DNA of 64,000 nt, taken from contig NZ_CP039291.1 of NCBI RefSeq assembly GCF_004798685.1, positions 3,658,001-3,722,000 of the forward strand. Reading direction: 5' to 3'. Each line of letters opens with the position of its first letter. The first letter of the stretch is position 1. The notes below the pieces were generated by a model. The model did no database searches. It was not told where the DNA came from and saw only the letters and a list, made by a program, of their open reading frames with translations. This DNA is from Cellulomonas shaoxiangyii. GTDB lineage: Bacteria; Actinomycetota; Actinomycetes; Actinomycetales; Cellulomonadaceae. Of this stretch, positions 18,962 to 27,783 are shown piece by piece. A program made the position numbers and the translations under genes.

Positions 18962-19515
18962 GCGTCGGTCCTCCGGGGGTGGGGATCGGGGGCGGGGCGG
19001 CCGGCGGCCGGGGGCGGCGCGAGGTCCGGCGACGGGTGCGGCCCGAGGCGCTCGAGCGCCGTCACGGTGTGCGCGACGTCGGCCGGCGTGGGCAGCGGGT
19101 GGGTGGTGCGCGTGAGCGTCGCGCGGGCGCGGGCGCCGAGGAGCCGGTCGACGTCCGCCGCGGCGTCCGGGTCGGCGAGGTCGACGCCGTGCCGTGCGAG
19201 CCTGCCGGCCGCGACCGAGCGCAGCTCCCGCAGGACGCGCTCGCCGGCGCGTCCGTCGCGGCCGACCATCGTCCACGCGAGGTCGAGCACCTCGCCGCGG
19301 GCGCCGTCGCGTCGGTCGGCGCGGTGCCGCTCGGGCGCCGGTTCGGGGCGCAGGTCGATGCGCTCGACGACCGCGGTGAGGGCCGCGGCGCCGAGCCCCG
19401 CGACGAGCGCGGAGCCCGGTGCGATGCCGAGCGCGAGGAGGGCGCCCGCCACGGCGAGCAGGACGACGGCGGGGCGCGTCAGCCGGGCGCGCAGGCCGCG
19501 CAGCGCGACGCTCAC
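18958..19515 (-). CDS. Small membrane protein of the MoxR cluster
   Basis: 185 residues from a GTG at 19515 that overlaps the DUF4129 gene stop (GTGA). Residues 12-50 hold two hydrophobic segments (PAVVLLAVAGALLALGI, ALVAGLGAAALTAVV); the rest is soluble, Arg/Ala-rich and ends in a Pro-rich tail. Unrecognised, but this arrangement (small protein between DUF4129 and MoxR) is common in actinobacterial clusters of this type. Confidence 0.75.
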
Positions 19516-20294
19516 GGCGCACCGCCCGCGGCGTCGTCGGCCCGCCGTGCGAGGCCGTCGCCGACCACCGCGAGCAGCTCCCGCGCCCGCTGCACGTCGG
19601 CCGCGGTGACGGGGTGCGCACCGAACCGGGCCTCGAGGTACAGCACGAGCAGCGCGCGTGTCGCGGCGGGGTCGGCGCGCGTGCCGTCGAGGACGTCGAG
19701 GGTGAACTCGGTCGCCGTCTGCGCGCGGTCGCGCACGATGCCGGTCGACGCGGCCGCGTCCTCGACGGCGACCCAGGCGGCCACCACCGCGTCGCCCGGC
19801 GGCACGTCGTCGTCCAGCGCACGGGCCGCGGCCGACACCCCCGCCCGCAGCGCCGTGACCACGTGCGTCTCGTCGACGTCGCCCTCGGCCCCGCCGAGGT
19901 CGTCGTCACCCGGCGGCGGCGGGCCGGGCCACCTCCGGCGCAGCAGCCACCGCGCCACGAGGGCGAGCACGGCGGCCGCCAGGACCACGAGCACCACGGC
20001 CACGACCGGGCCCAGCCACTCGGGCGGGTCGGTGACCTCCGCCACGGGGCGGTCCGGTGCGCTGGTGGGCTGCGGCGGCGGCGTCAGCGCCGAGAGGCTC
20101 GGCAGCGGCGGCGGCGGTGGTGCACCGCGCGAGGCCAGGCGGACCGGGCCCGCGAGCGCCGCGGCGAGGACCGCGACGACGACGAGCACGCCCGCGAGCA
20201 CCGTGACGACGGTCGCGCGGTCGGCGTCCCCGCGGCCGGCGGGCCGGGCAGGCGGCGGCGCGGCCGGTCGCGGCGTCCGCTGCGTCGTCGGCAC
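19512..20294 (-). CDS. DUF4129 domain membrane protein
   Basis: 260 residues from a GTG at 20294, chosen because GGGAGG lies 6 bases upstream; an upstream GTG at 20351 has no such site. Membrane helices at about 26-48 and 95-120, an extracytoplasmic Pro-rich loop between them, and a C-terminal DUF4129 domain (AVEDAAASTGI ... TATEFTLDVLDG ... TRALLVLYLEARFGAHPV). DUF4129 often occurs at the C-terminus of transglutaminase-like membrane proteins; here it is separate and the transglutaminase is missing from the cluster. First gene of the run to 15932. Confidence 0.85.
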   Translation of the reverse strand: MPTTQRTPRPAAPPPARPAGRGDADRATVVTVLAGVLVVVAVLAAALAGPVRLASRGAPPPPPLPSLSALTPPPQPTSAPDRPVAEVTDPPEWLGPVVAVVLVVLAAAVLALVARWLLRRRWPGPPPPGDDDLGGAEGDVDETHVVTALRAGVSAAARALDDDVPPGDAVVAAWVAVEDAAASTGIVRDRAQTATEFTLDVLDGTRADPAATRALLVLYLEARFGAHPVTAADVQRARELLAVVGDGLARRADDAAGGAP

Positions 20295-20470
20295 CGGCCT
20301 CCCTCTCGTCGTCGGTGCGGGAGCGGCCAGGCTAGTCGTGCGGGCCGGCACCGGCGGACGGGCCCGCGGACGGCTGCGCCGTCCGGGCGACCGGGTGCCC
20401 GCCCGCGGTTCGGCGGGCGCCGGCGCGCGGGTCGGGGTACGCAGGTCGCAGGCACCGGGAGGGGAAGCAC

Positions 20471-21226
20471 GTGGACGACCAGGGACGGACGAGGACGGGC
20501 GAGCGCCGTCGCTCGCTGGGCGCGGCGGCGCTCGTGGGGGCGGGGCTCATGGCCGCGGTGGACGAGATCGTGTTCCACCAGGTCCTCGGGTGGCACCACT
20601 TCTACGACCGCTCGACGCCGGACATCGCGCTGCTGTCGGACGGCCTGCTTCACGCGGCCGAGCTGGTCGCGCTCGTCGCGGGCGCGTTCCTGCTGGCGGA
20701 CCTGCTGCGGCGCCGCGCGCTCGTTCCCGTCGCCGCGTGGGCGGGCGGGCTGCTGGGCGCGGGCGTGTTCCAGCTGGTCGACGGGGTGGTCAACCACAAG
20801 GTGCTGCGGCTGCACCAGGTGCGCTACGACGTCGACCTGCTGCCGTACGACCTGGCGTGGAACGGGTTCGGCGTCGCGCTCGTGCTGGCCGCCGGCGTGC
20901 TGCTGCTGCGGTCGCGGCGTGACGCGGGCGCCGGGTCGGGGCGTGCTGCGCGCGGGGGCGGGGCGCACGCCGGCGGCGAGCCCGCCGACGCACCGGGCAC
21001 CGGGCCGGGCACGGCGCCCGCCACGGGTCCGGGCACGGGTCCGGTCGACGCGGTCGGCGACCACCGCGCACGCGGGGCGCACGGCGGCACGGGCCGGCGC
21101 CGGGCGACCGGTCCCGCGACGGGCGCCATGCCGACCGTCCGGCCCGCGAGCCCGGGCGCGCACGCCGACGGCCCGCGGCGGCGGCGCGACGACCGTCCGT
21201 CCGGCCGCCGCGCCGCGGACCCGTGA
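20471..21226 (+). CDS. DUF2243 membrane protein
   Basis: 251 residues, GTG at 20471 with GGGAGGGGAA upstream. Four membrane helices in the first 150 residues with conserved polar and His positions typical of DUF2243: AAVDEIVFHQVLGWHHFYD, DGLLHAAELVALVAG, GVFQLVDGVVNHKVLRLHQVRYD. The last 100 residues are a low-complexity Gly/Pro/Ala/Arg tail. The function of the family is unknown; the many His residues and the overlap (GTGA) with the oxidase assembly gene fit a role near copper or heme-copper oxidase biogenesis. Confidence 0.85.
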   Translation: MDDQGRTRTGERRRSLGAAALVGAGLMAAVDEIVFHQVLGWHHFYDRSTPDIALLSDGLLHAAELVALVAGAFLLADLLRRRALVPVAAWAGGLLGAGVFQLVDGVVNHKVLRLHQVRYDVDLLPYDLAWNGFGVALVLAAGVLLLRSRRDAGAGSGRAARGGGAHAGGEPADAPGTGPGTAPATGPGTGPVDAVGDHRARGAHGGTGRRRATGPATGAMPTVRPASPGAHADGPRRRRDDRPSGRRAADP

Positions 21227-22095
21227 CCGCGGACGCCCTCGCCGCCGCCGGCCACCACGCGGCGGACGGCGGCGCGGCGGCGACGGCCTGGCCGGTCGCC
21301 GTGCTCGTCGCCGCCCTGCTCACGGCGCCGTACGCGGCCGGCGTCGCCCGGTACCGGGCGACGATGCCCCGCGCGTGGAGCCCGTGGCGCACGGCGTCGT
21401 GGGGCGCGGGCGCGCTGCTCGTGGGGGTGGCCGTCTCGCCCGTCCTCGGCGTCGTGCCGGACCCGGCGGTGCGGCACATGGTCCAGCACCTGCTGCTCGG
21501 CATGCTGGCACCGTTGGGCCTGGTGCTCGCTGCCCCCGTGACGCTGCTGCTGGGGGCCGCGTCGGCGCGCGGGCGGCGGGCCGTGGCGGCGGTCCTGCGG
21601 CTGGGCGTGGTCCGCGTCCTGACGCATCCCGTCACGTCGGCGCTGCTGCACGTCGGCGGGCTGGTGGTCCTGTACCTCACGCCGCTGTACGCGCGTGCGG
21701 CCGACGACCCGGTCGTCCACGCGCTCGTCCTCCTGCACTTCCTGCTCGCCGGGTGCCTGTTCGCGTGGGCCGTCGCCGGCCCCGACCCGGCACCCCACCG
21801 CCCGGGCCTCGCGACGCGCCTGGGGGTGCTCGTGGTCGCCGCGGGCGTCCACGGCGCGCTCGCCACGTACCTCTACGCGCACGCCGACCGGCTCCCGCCC
21901 GGCGGCGGGCACACCGTCGCGCAGGTCGAGGCGGCGGCGCAGTGGATGTACTACGGCGGCGACGTCGCCGAGGTGCTGCTGGCGGTCGCGCTGTTCGCGG
22001 GGTGGTGGCGGTCGCGACGCCGCGCGGACGCGCGGGGGTCCGCCCCCTCGGCCGGCCGGGTGCCCGCGGTCTCGCCCGCAGGTGCGGCGCGATGA
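21223..22095 (+). CDS. CtaG/caa3-type cytochrome c oxidase assembly protein
   Basis: 290 residues, GTG at 21223 overlapping the previous stop. About seven membrane segments and the conserved His pattern of the caa3_CtaG family: RHMVQHLLLGMLAPLGLVLAAPVTLLL, LHVGGLVVLYLTPLY, HALVLLHFLLAGCLFAWAVAGPDP, and YYGGDVAEVLLAVALFAGWW near the end. The family helps insert copper or assemble the CuB/CuA centres of heme-copper oxidases. Paired with DUF2243 in many actinobacteria. Confidence 0.9.
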   Translation: MTADALAAAGHHAADGGAAATAWPVAVLVAALLTAPYAAGVARYRATMPRAWSPWRTASWGAGALLVGVAVSPVLGVVPDPAVRHMVQHLLLGMLAPLGLVLAAPVTLLLGAASARGRRAVAAVLRLGVVRVLTHPVTSALLHVGGLVVLYLTPLYARAADDPVVHALVLLHFLLAGCLFAWAVAGPDPAPHRPGLATRLGVLVVAAGVHGALATYLYAHADRLPPGGGHTVAQVEAAAQWMYYGGDVAEVLLAVALFAGWWRSRRRADARGSAPSAGRVPAVSPAGAAR

Positions 22096-22189
22096 GGGGC
22101 ACGGGAACGGTCGCGGCGGGACCGTGCGCGCCGGTCGGCGCCGTGCCGCCGGTGCACACCGCCTTCGATAACCTCGGTCCGGTGATCCG

Positions 22190-23326
22190 GTGCGTGCGAT
22201 GAGCGACGTCCTCGACGACCTGCGTCGCCACCCCGACCTCGAGGCGCCGAACCTCTACGCCGTCGACGCGACGGACCGGCTGGTCCTCGACGAGGCCGCG
22301 CCGGCGCTCGCGGACGCCGCCGACGGGACCGTCGTCGTGATCGGGGACCGCTACGGCGCGCTGACGCTCGGCGCGATCGCCCGGCACGGCGTCACCGGCC
22401 TCCGCACGCACCAGGACCGGCTGACCGGCGAGCTCGCGCTGCGCGAGAACGCGGAGCGGCTGGGCCTGGGCGGGTTCACCTCGCACGCGCTGACCCCCGA
22501 CCTCGTCGCGGGCGCGCGCCTGGTGCTGCTGCAGCTGCCGCGGTCGCTCGACGCGCTCGACGAGATCGCCGCGCTGGTCGCGGAGCACGCGGACCCGGCC
22601 GTCGTCGTGGTTGCCGGCGGGCGGGTCAAGCACATGACGACCGCGATGAACGACGTGCTGGCGCGGCACCTCGCGGTCGTCGAGGCGCGGCTGGCCCGGC
22701 AGAAGTCGCGGGTGCTCGTGGCGTCGTCGCCGCGCCCGGCGGTCGAGCGACCGGCGCGGCGGTGGCCCGAGCGCGACGAGCACCCGGATCTCGGGATCAC
22801 CGTGTGCGCGCACGGCGGCGCGTTCGCCGGCGCGGGCGTCGACATCGGGACCCGCGCGCTGCTCGCCCACCTCGACGCCCTCGAGGTGGGCGAGGGCACG
22901 GCGGTGGACCTCGGCTGCGGCACGGGCGTGCTGGCCGTCGCGCTCGCGCGGCTGCGACCCGGGCTGGCGGTCACGGCGACCGACGAGTCCGCGGCGGCCG
23001 TCGCGTCGGCGCGCGCGACCGTCGAGGCCAACGGCGTCGGCGACCGCGTCCACGTCACCCGCGCCGTCGGCACCGACGGCATCCCCGACGCGAGCGTCGA
23101 CCTCGTGCTGCTCAACCCTCCGTTCCACGTGGGGGCCACGGTGCACCCCGGCGTCGCACGCGCCCTGTTCGCCGACGCCGCGCGCGTGCTGCGCCCGGGC
23201 GGAGAGCTGTGGGCGGTGTGGAACTCGCACCTGCGCTACCGGCCGACGCTCGAGCAGGTCGTCGGGCCGACCCGTCAGCTCGGGCGGGACCCGAAGTTCA
23301 CGGTGACGGCGTCGACGCGACGCTGA
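22190..23326 (+). CDS. RsmC/RlmG-like class I SAM-dependent rRNA methyltransferase
   Basis: 378 residues from GTG 22190 (an ATG at 22199 is the alternative; neither has a strong ribosome site). Two tandem methyltransferase folds, as in RsmC/RlmG: an N-terminal one without a SAM motif (residues 1-185) and a C-terminal active one with VDLGCGTGVLAVALAR (motif I) and DLVLLNPPFHVG (NPPF catalytic motif, near 308-311), followed by ALFADAARVLRPGGELW. NPPF-type enzymes make N2-methylguanosine in rRNA. The exact target (16S G1207 or 23S G1835) cannot be told from motifs. Confidence 0.88.
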   Translation: MRAMSDVLDDLRRHPDLEAPNLYAVDATDRLVLDEAAPALADAADGTVVVIGDRYGALTLGAIARHGVTGLRTHQDRLTGELALRENAERLGLGGFTSHALTPDLVAGARLVLLQLPRSLDALDEIAALVAEHADPAVVVVAGGRVKHMTTAMNDVLARHLAVVEARLARQKSRVLVASSPRPAVERPARRWPERDEHPDLGITVCAHGGAFAGAGVDIGTRALLAHLDALEVGEGTAVDLGCGTGVLAVALARLRPGLAVTATDESAAAVASARATVEANGVGDRVHVTRAVGTDGIPDASVDLVLLNPPFHVGATVHPGVARALFADAARVLRPGGELWAVWNSHLRYRPTLEQVVGPTRQLGRDPKFTVTASTRR

Positions 23327-23327
23327 C

Positions 23328-23426
23328 TGCGCGGCGGTCGACTTCGTCCTGGCGCTGGCGTCGGGCGAGATCGGCGACGTGGACGCCATCGCCGCCGTCC
23401 TCGGCCGCCACTGCCACCCCCTGTAG
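23328..23426 (+). pseudogene. Possible C-terminal remnant of a lost gene
   Basis: In a frame different from the preceding gene, codons 23328-23426 read CAAVDFVLALASGEIGDV followed by DAIAAVLGRHCHPL and a TAG stop. The peptide is balanced and protein-like rather than Arg/Pro-rich as antisense shadows are here, but there is no start codon before a stop at 23304. It may be the tail of a gene lost by deletion. The rest of 23427-23617 is non-coding leader of purB. Confidence 0.25.
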
Positions 23427-23617
23427 GCAGCCACCGCTCGGCGGGCCGGCGCGCGTACGTGTGCCCCGGCACGGTTCTCGAACAGGCGCTCCTTCCACGT
23501 GCACCGCCCGCGATCGGCTGGTCTCGCCCAGGTCGTCGTGCCACCTCGCCCCGTGCCCGCGCCGCGCGCCCGTGGACGCGGGACCGGACCCCCGCACGGC
23601 TCTGGGAGACTTCCCCC

Positions 23618-25069
23618 ATGACCTCGTCCGTCGACGCCTCCGCACGCGTCCGCCTCGCCGACGTCACCCCGCCGATCGCGCTGGGCCCGCTCGACGGGCG
23701 GTACCGCCCCGCGGTCGCACCGCTGGTCGACCACCTGTCCGAGGCGGCGCTGAACCGGGCGCGCATCGAGGTCGAGGTCGAGTGGGTCATCCACCTGACC
23801 GACCACGGGGTCGTCCCCGGCGCCCCGGAGCTCGCGCCGGACGAGCAGGACTACCTGCGCGACGTCGTCGCGACGTTCGGCGCCGCCGAGGTGGCCGAGC
23901 TCGCCGAGATCGAGCGCACCACCGTGCACGACGTGAAGGCCGTCGAGTACTTCCTCAAGCGCCGCATCGCCGCGGCACCGCAGGCCCTGCGCGCCGACAC
24001 CGTGCTCCCCCGGGTCAACGAGCTCGTGCACTTCGCCCTGACCAGCGAGGACGTCAACAACCTGTCCTACGCGCTCATGGTGCGCGGCGCGGTGCGCGAG
24101 GTGTGGTTCCCGGCCGCCGTCGGGCTGGTCGACGAGGTCGCGGCCCTGGCCGCGCAGCACGCGGGCCGCGCCATGCTCGCCCTGACCCACGGCCAGCCGG
24201 CGACACCCACGACGCTCGGCAAGGAGCTCGCGGTCCTCGCGCACCGCCTGCGCCGCCAGCTGCGCCGCATCGAGGGCGACGAATTCCTCGGCAAGCTCAA
24301 CGGCGCGACCGGCACGTACGGCGCGCACCTCGCGGCCGTCCCCGACGCGGACTGGCAGCTCGTCTCGCGCACGTTCGTCGAGCACCTGGGCCTGACGTGG
24401 AACCCGCTGACCACGCAGATCGAGTCGCACGACTGGCAGGCCGAGCTCTACGCCGACGTCGCGCGCTTCAACCGCGTCCTGCACAACCTCGCCACGGACG
24501 TGTGGACGTACATCAGCCGGGGCGTGTTCACGCAGATCCCCGTCGCGGGCGCCACGGGCAGCTCGACGATGCCGCACAAGGTCAACCCGATCCGCTTCGA
24601 GAACGCCGAGGCGAACCTCGAGCTCTCGTCCGCGCTGCTCGACGCGCTCGCGTCGACGCTCGTCACCAGCCGCCTCCAGCGCGACCTCACCGACTCCACC
24701 ACGCAGCGCAACATCGGCCCCGCGTTCGGCCACTCCCTGCTCGCGATCGACAACGTGCGCCGCGGGCTGCGCGCCCTGTCGGTCGACGACGCGCTGCTGG
24801 CGCGCGAGCTCGACGAGAACTGGGAGGTCCTCGGCGAGGCCGTGCAGTCGGCCATGCGCGCGGCGTCCGTCGCGGGCGTCGAGGGCATGGAGAACCCCTA
24901 CGAGCGGCTCAAGGAGCTGACCCGCGGGCGGCGGCTCACCGCCGACGACATGCGCACCTTCGTCGCGGGTCTCGGGCTGCCCGCCGACGTGGCGGAGCGC
25001 CTCGCCGCGCTCACGCCGGCGACGTACACCGGTCTGGCGACGGAGCTCGTCGCCCACCTGGAGCACTAG
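23618..25069 (+). CDS. purB: Adenylosuccinate lyase
   Basis: 483 residues. Fumarase/aspartase superfamily with the signature GSSTMPHKVNPIRFENAE (near 314-330), the catalytic His region TSEDVNNLSYALM, and ALTHGQPATPTTLGKELAV. Size and the N-terminal PPIALGPLDGRYRPAVAPL match the E. coli-type PurB. It splits SAICAR to AICAR and adenylosuccinate to AMP, two steps of purine synthesis. ATG at 23618 is preceded 6 bases upstream by GAGACT, a -10-like element seen before several genes here, so it may be leaderless; GGGAG overlaps the same place. No other purine gene is nearby. Confidence 0.96.
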   Translation: MTSSVDASARVRLADVTPPIALGPLDGRYRPAVAPLVDHLSEAALNRARIEVEVEWVIHLTDHGVVPGAPELAPDEQDYLRDVVATFGAAEVAELAEIERTTVHDVKAVEYFLKRRIAAAPQALRADTVLPRVNELVHFALTSEDVNNLSYALMVRGAVREVWFPAAVGLVDEVAALAAQHAGRAMLALTHGQPATPTTLGKELAVLAHRLRRQLRRIEGDEFLGKLNGATGTYGAHLAAVPDADWQLVSRTFVEHLGLTWNPLTTQIESHDWQAELYADVARFNRVLHNLATDVWTYISRGVFTQIPVAGATGSSTMPHKVNPIRFENAEANLELSSALLDALASTLVTSRLQRDLTDSTTQRNIGPAFGHSLLAIDNVRRGLRALSVDDALLARELDENWEVLGEAVQSAMRAASVAGVEGMENPYERLKELTRGRRLTADDMRTFVAGLGLPADVAERLAALTPATYTGLATELVAHLEH

Positions 25070-25261
25070 ACCGACCGATCCGGGCCGGTGTGCCCGTTTC
25101 GTCCCGTCTTGTCCTCACCCGGATGGAGTAACCGGGTCCCCGGCCGTGGGAGCGATCCCGATCGGGGCCTCGCAAACCTGGACATGTGCCCTGTTGCGGG
25201 CCAGAATCGTCGCGTCCGTCGGAATCCTCCCCTTCATCCGATACGGCAAGGAAGCCCGCCC

Positions 25262-26125
25262 GTGACTCTGATGCAGAAGGCGATCACGCCCGCGCAAACC
25301 CAGGCGCACCTCACGCAGGGCCACGACCGCATCGCCGGCTACGTGGTGCGCGCCGAGGACGTCGCGTTCGCCACGACGCCCGCGCAGCTGTTCGAGGTGC
25401 ACGGCCTGGGCTACCCCGGCTCGCCGTTCAGCCCCTACGACCGGTACATCGACATCCTGCGCTTCGAGTCGTCGCCGCAGCTGCAGTACCGCGACGTCCC
25501 CGGCTACATCGTCCCGCTGTGGTGGCTGCGCCACTCGCGCATCCCCCCGGGCGCCGAGCTCATCCGCGTGCACGACAACGGGTCCTCGACGCTGCTCGCA
25601 CGCTACGGCGACGTCGGCACCGGGTGGACGGTCACGCAGCTCGGTGCGCCGCGCGCCGCGCTGGCGTCCCTGTCCCGCTGCGTCGGGCCCGTCGCCAAGT
25701 GGCACGGCGCGTACCTCGAGGCGGACGTCGTCGACGGCGGGCACACGGTCGTGCTCGCGCTGGCGAACCCCCCGCTGGCGGAGACCGGCTTCCACCAGTC
25801 GCCGTCGGGCCGCTGGTACCGGCGCGTGGCCCGCGAGGACGTCACCGAGCTGTTCGAGCTCGACCTGACCGCCCGCTGGAACGGGCTGTCGGTCCGCGTC
25901 GTCGACCAGTGGCAGGACGCGCAGCGGTACGTCGTCGCGCGCATCTCGCACCTCGGGGACGACATCGAGCGGGCCGAGCGCCTGCACCTCGAGCGCGTCG
26001 AGGCCGGCGTGTACGAGGCGATCGTGTACGCCGCCGAGCTCACCGACATCCAGACCAACCAGGTCGTCCCGCACACGTGGGCGCCCGGGCCGGCCGCACA
26101 GCAGCGGCACTGGGCGCACTCGTGA
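25262..26125 (+). CDS. Protein of unknown function
   Basis: 287 residues from a GTG at 25262 with AAGGAAG 8 bases upstream (ATG at 25271 possible). Normal coding composition, no signal peptide or membrane helix. Visible blocks: GHDRIAGYVVRAEDVAF, LGYPGSPFSPYDRYIDILRFESS, YIVPLWWLRHSRIPPGAELIRVHDNGS, and a C-terminal YEAIVYAAELTDIQTNQVVPHTW. The protein looks like two beta-rich halves. I do not recognise the family. It stands alone between purB and the 6C-like RNA. Confidence 0.8.
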   Translation: MTLMQKAITPAQTQAHLTQGHDRIAGYVVRAEDVAFATTPAQLFEVHGLGYPGSPFSPYDRYIDILRFESSPQLQYRDVPGYIVPLWWLRHSRIPPGAELIRVHDNGSSTLLARYGDVGTGWTVTQLGAPRAALASLSRCVGPVAKWHGAYLEADVVDGGHTVVLALANPPLAETGFHQSPSGRWYRRVAREDVTELFELDLTARWNGLSVRVVDQWQDAQRYVVARISHLGDDIERAERLHLERVEAGVYEAIVYAAELTDIQTNQVVPHTWAPGPAAQQRHWAHS

Positions 26126-26187
26126 CCCGCCCGGACCTCGATCTGGACGAATGTGTGGAAACACTCCCATCCTTCGCCGTGATCCTC

Positions 26188-26318
26188 TAGAGTCGGAGTA
26201 CACCGGCACGGACAGCGCTTCACCAGCGCCCCCGCCGACGTCAGGCCCGTGAGGGCGCTGACCCCCGGAACCGCACCGGGCCTGGTCCTCCCCCCCGACC
26301 AGGCCCGGTGCGCTTTTT
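26188..26318 (+). ncRNA. 6C-like small RNA with intrinsic terminator
   Basis: A -10-like TAGAGT (26188-26193) precedes two consecutive hairpins. Hairpin 1: CAGCGCUUCAC (26213-26223) pairs with GUGAGGGCGCUG (26249-26260), with a C-rich loop including CCCCC. Hairpin 2: 26273-26287 (GCACCGGGCCTGGTC) pairs perfectly with 26297-26311 around a loop holding a run of seven C, followed by five T (26314-26318), a classical terminator. Two stems with C-run loops is the definition of the actinobacterial 6C RNA; loop 1 has only five consecutive C. The first 20 bases of this interval are promoter; the RNA itself likely begins near 26200. Confidence 0.6.
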
Positions 26319-26450
26319 CTGCCAGTCACCGACCCCCCGGCGCGCGAACCCGGAGAACCTCAGGACGGCACCGTCGGGGTGCTGACCAACGGCCGGTTCG
26401 CCGCGCGGATCGGGTGGCGGGCGGGCGGCGCGTCGCGTGCGGCGAGGGCG

Positions 26451-27737
26451 TCAGCGGCGGGCGGTGGCCGCGCCGGCGTCGGGGACCTCCACGGCGGCCA
26501 GCTCGGCGAGGGCCGCGGCGTACGCGGCGGCGTCGCCGGCGCGCGCGGCCGCCCGCGCGGCGACCGTCGGGGCGTGCAGCCGCGAGCGGGCCGCGCGACG
26601 CAGCGACCGGGCGCGGCGCTCGTCGCGCTCGCCCTCCGGGACGGCGTCGAGAGCGGCCTCGAGCGCACCGAGCACACGGGTGCGCTCGGCGACGACGGCG
26701 GGACCCCAGTCGCGGACGCGGCGGTCCGCCTCGAACTCGTCGGCGGCCCGCTCGACGAGCCCGCGCGCGTGCCCGAGCGCGGCGTGCTCGGCCGGCGCGT
26801 GCTCCGCCACCGACTGCAGGGACACGAGCGCGACGCCCGGCAGCGTGCGGACGTCGGGGTCGACGTCGTGCCGCAGCGCCAGGTCGACGACCGTCAGCGG
26901 GCGCGTCTCGCCCCGCCGGGCCGCCGCGAGCGCGTCGACGCCGAGCACGGCACCGGCGGCGCCGCTGCACGCGACGACGAGGTCGACGTCCCCCAGCTCG
27001 GCCAGCAGGTCGGCGCCCGCCGGCAGGGCGCGCACGCCGCGCGCGGCCGCGAAGTCGCCGGCGCGGCCGCTCGGCGAGTACACGCGCACGTCACGGACCC
27101 CGCGGGCCTTGAGCGCCGCGAGGCTCGCGCCGGCGTACGAGCCGGTCCCGACGAGCACGCACCGCACGCCCGCCCAGTCCGCCGAGCCGGCGGGCCCCTG
27201 CGGCAGGGTCCGCTCGGCGAGGTCGAGCGCGACGCCGACTACCGAGCGTCCGGTCGCGCCGAGGCCGGTCGCGGACTCGACGGCGCGCGACGCCCGCGAC
27301 GCGGCCTGGAAGAGCGCCTCGAGGGTGGACGTCGTCGTGCCGTCCTCCCGCGCGCTGCTCAGCGCGCGGCGGACCTGCCCGGCGATCTCGCGCTCCCCCA
27401 CGACCATCGACTCGAGGCCCGACGCGACGGCGAACAGGTGCTCGCTGGCGGCGGTGCCGGTCAGCGGGCTCAGGTGCTCCGCGACCTGCTCGGGCGCGTA
27501 CCCGGACCGGGCGGCGATGGCGTCGGCGACGGCGCGGCGGGCGCTCGGGGTGTGCGCGACGTCGTCGACGTCCAGGTACAGCTCGAACCGGTTGCACGTC
27601 GCGAGGACGACGGCACCGGTGACGGCAGGGGTCGCGGCCACGAGCTCGCGCCCGACCGCGTGGACGTCGTACTGCAGGCGCTCCAGGACGTTCAGGTCGA
27701 GGTCGTGGTGGCTCGCGACGAGGGACAGCAGCACCAC
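26451..27737 (-). CDS. hemA: Glutamyl-tRNA reductase
   Basis: 428 residues. First committed step of the C5 heme pathway: NADPH reduction of Glu-tRNA to glutamate-1-semialdehyde. Visible: catalytic Cys48 in [32 protein letters not shown] (substrate site), Rossmann segment [20 protein letters not shown], and the helical dimerisation domain at the C-terminus. The start GTG at 27737 (next codon is also GTG) has a TTGAAT 7 bases upstream and no ribosome site, suggesting a leaderless message. It diverges from hemE across only 46 bases. Separated from hemC, unlike the usual hemA-hemC order. Confidence 0.95.
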   Translation of the reverse strand: MVLLSLVASHHDLDLNVLERLQYDVHAVGRELVAATPAVTGAVVLATCNRFELYLDVDDVAHTPSARRAVADAIAARSGYAPEQVAEHLSPLTGTAASEHLFAVASGLESMVVGEREIAGQVRRALSSAREDGTTTSTLEALFQAASRASRAVESATGLGATGRSVVGVALDLAERTLPQGPAGSADWAGVRCVLVGTGSYAGASLAALKARGVRDVRVYSPSGRAGDFAAARGVRALPAGADLLAELGDVDLVVACSGAAGAVLGVDALAAARRGETRPLTVVDLALRHDVDPDVRTLPGVALVSLQSVAEHAPAEHAALGHARGLVERAADEFEADRRVRDWGPAVVAERTRVLGALEAALDAVPEGERDERRARSLRRAARSRLHAPTVAARAAARAGDAAAYAAALAELAAVEVPDAGAATARR

Positions 27738-27783
27738 GTGCTCGATTCAATCATCCCTCGAAATGTCCGGCACAATCGGTGGC

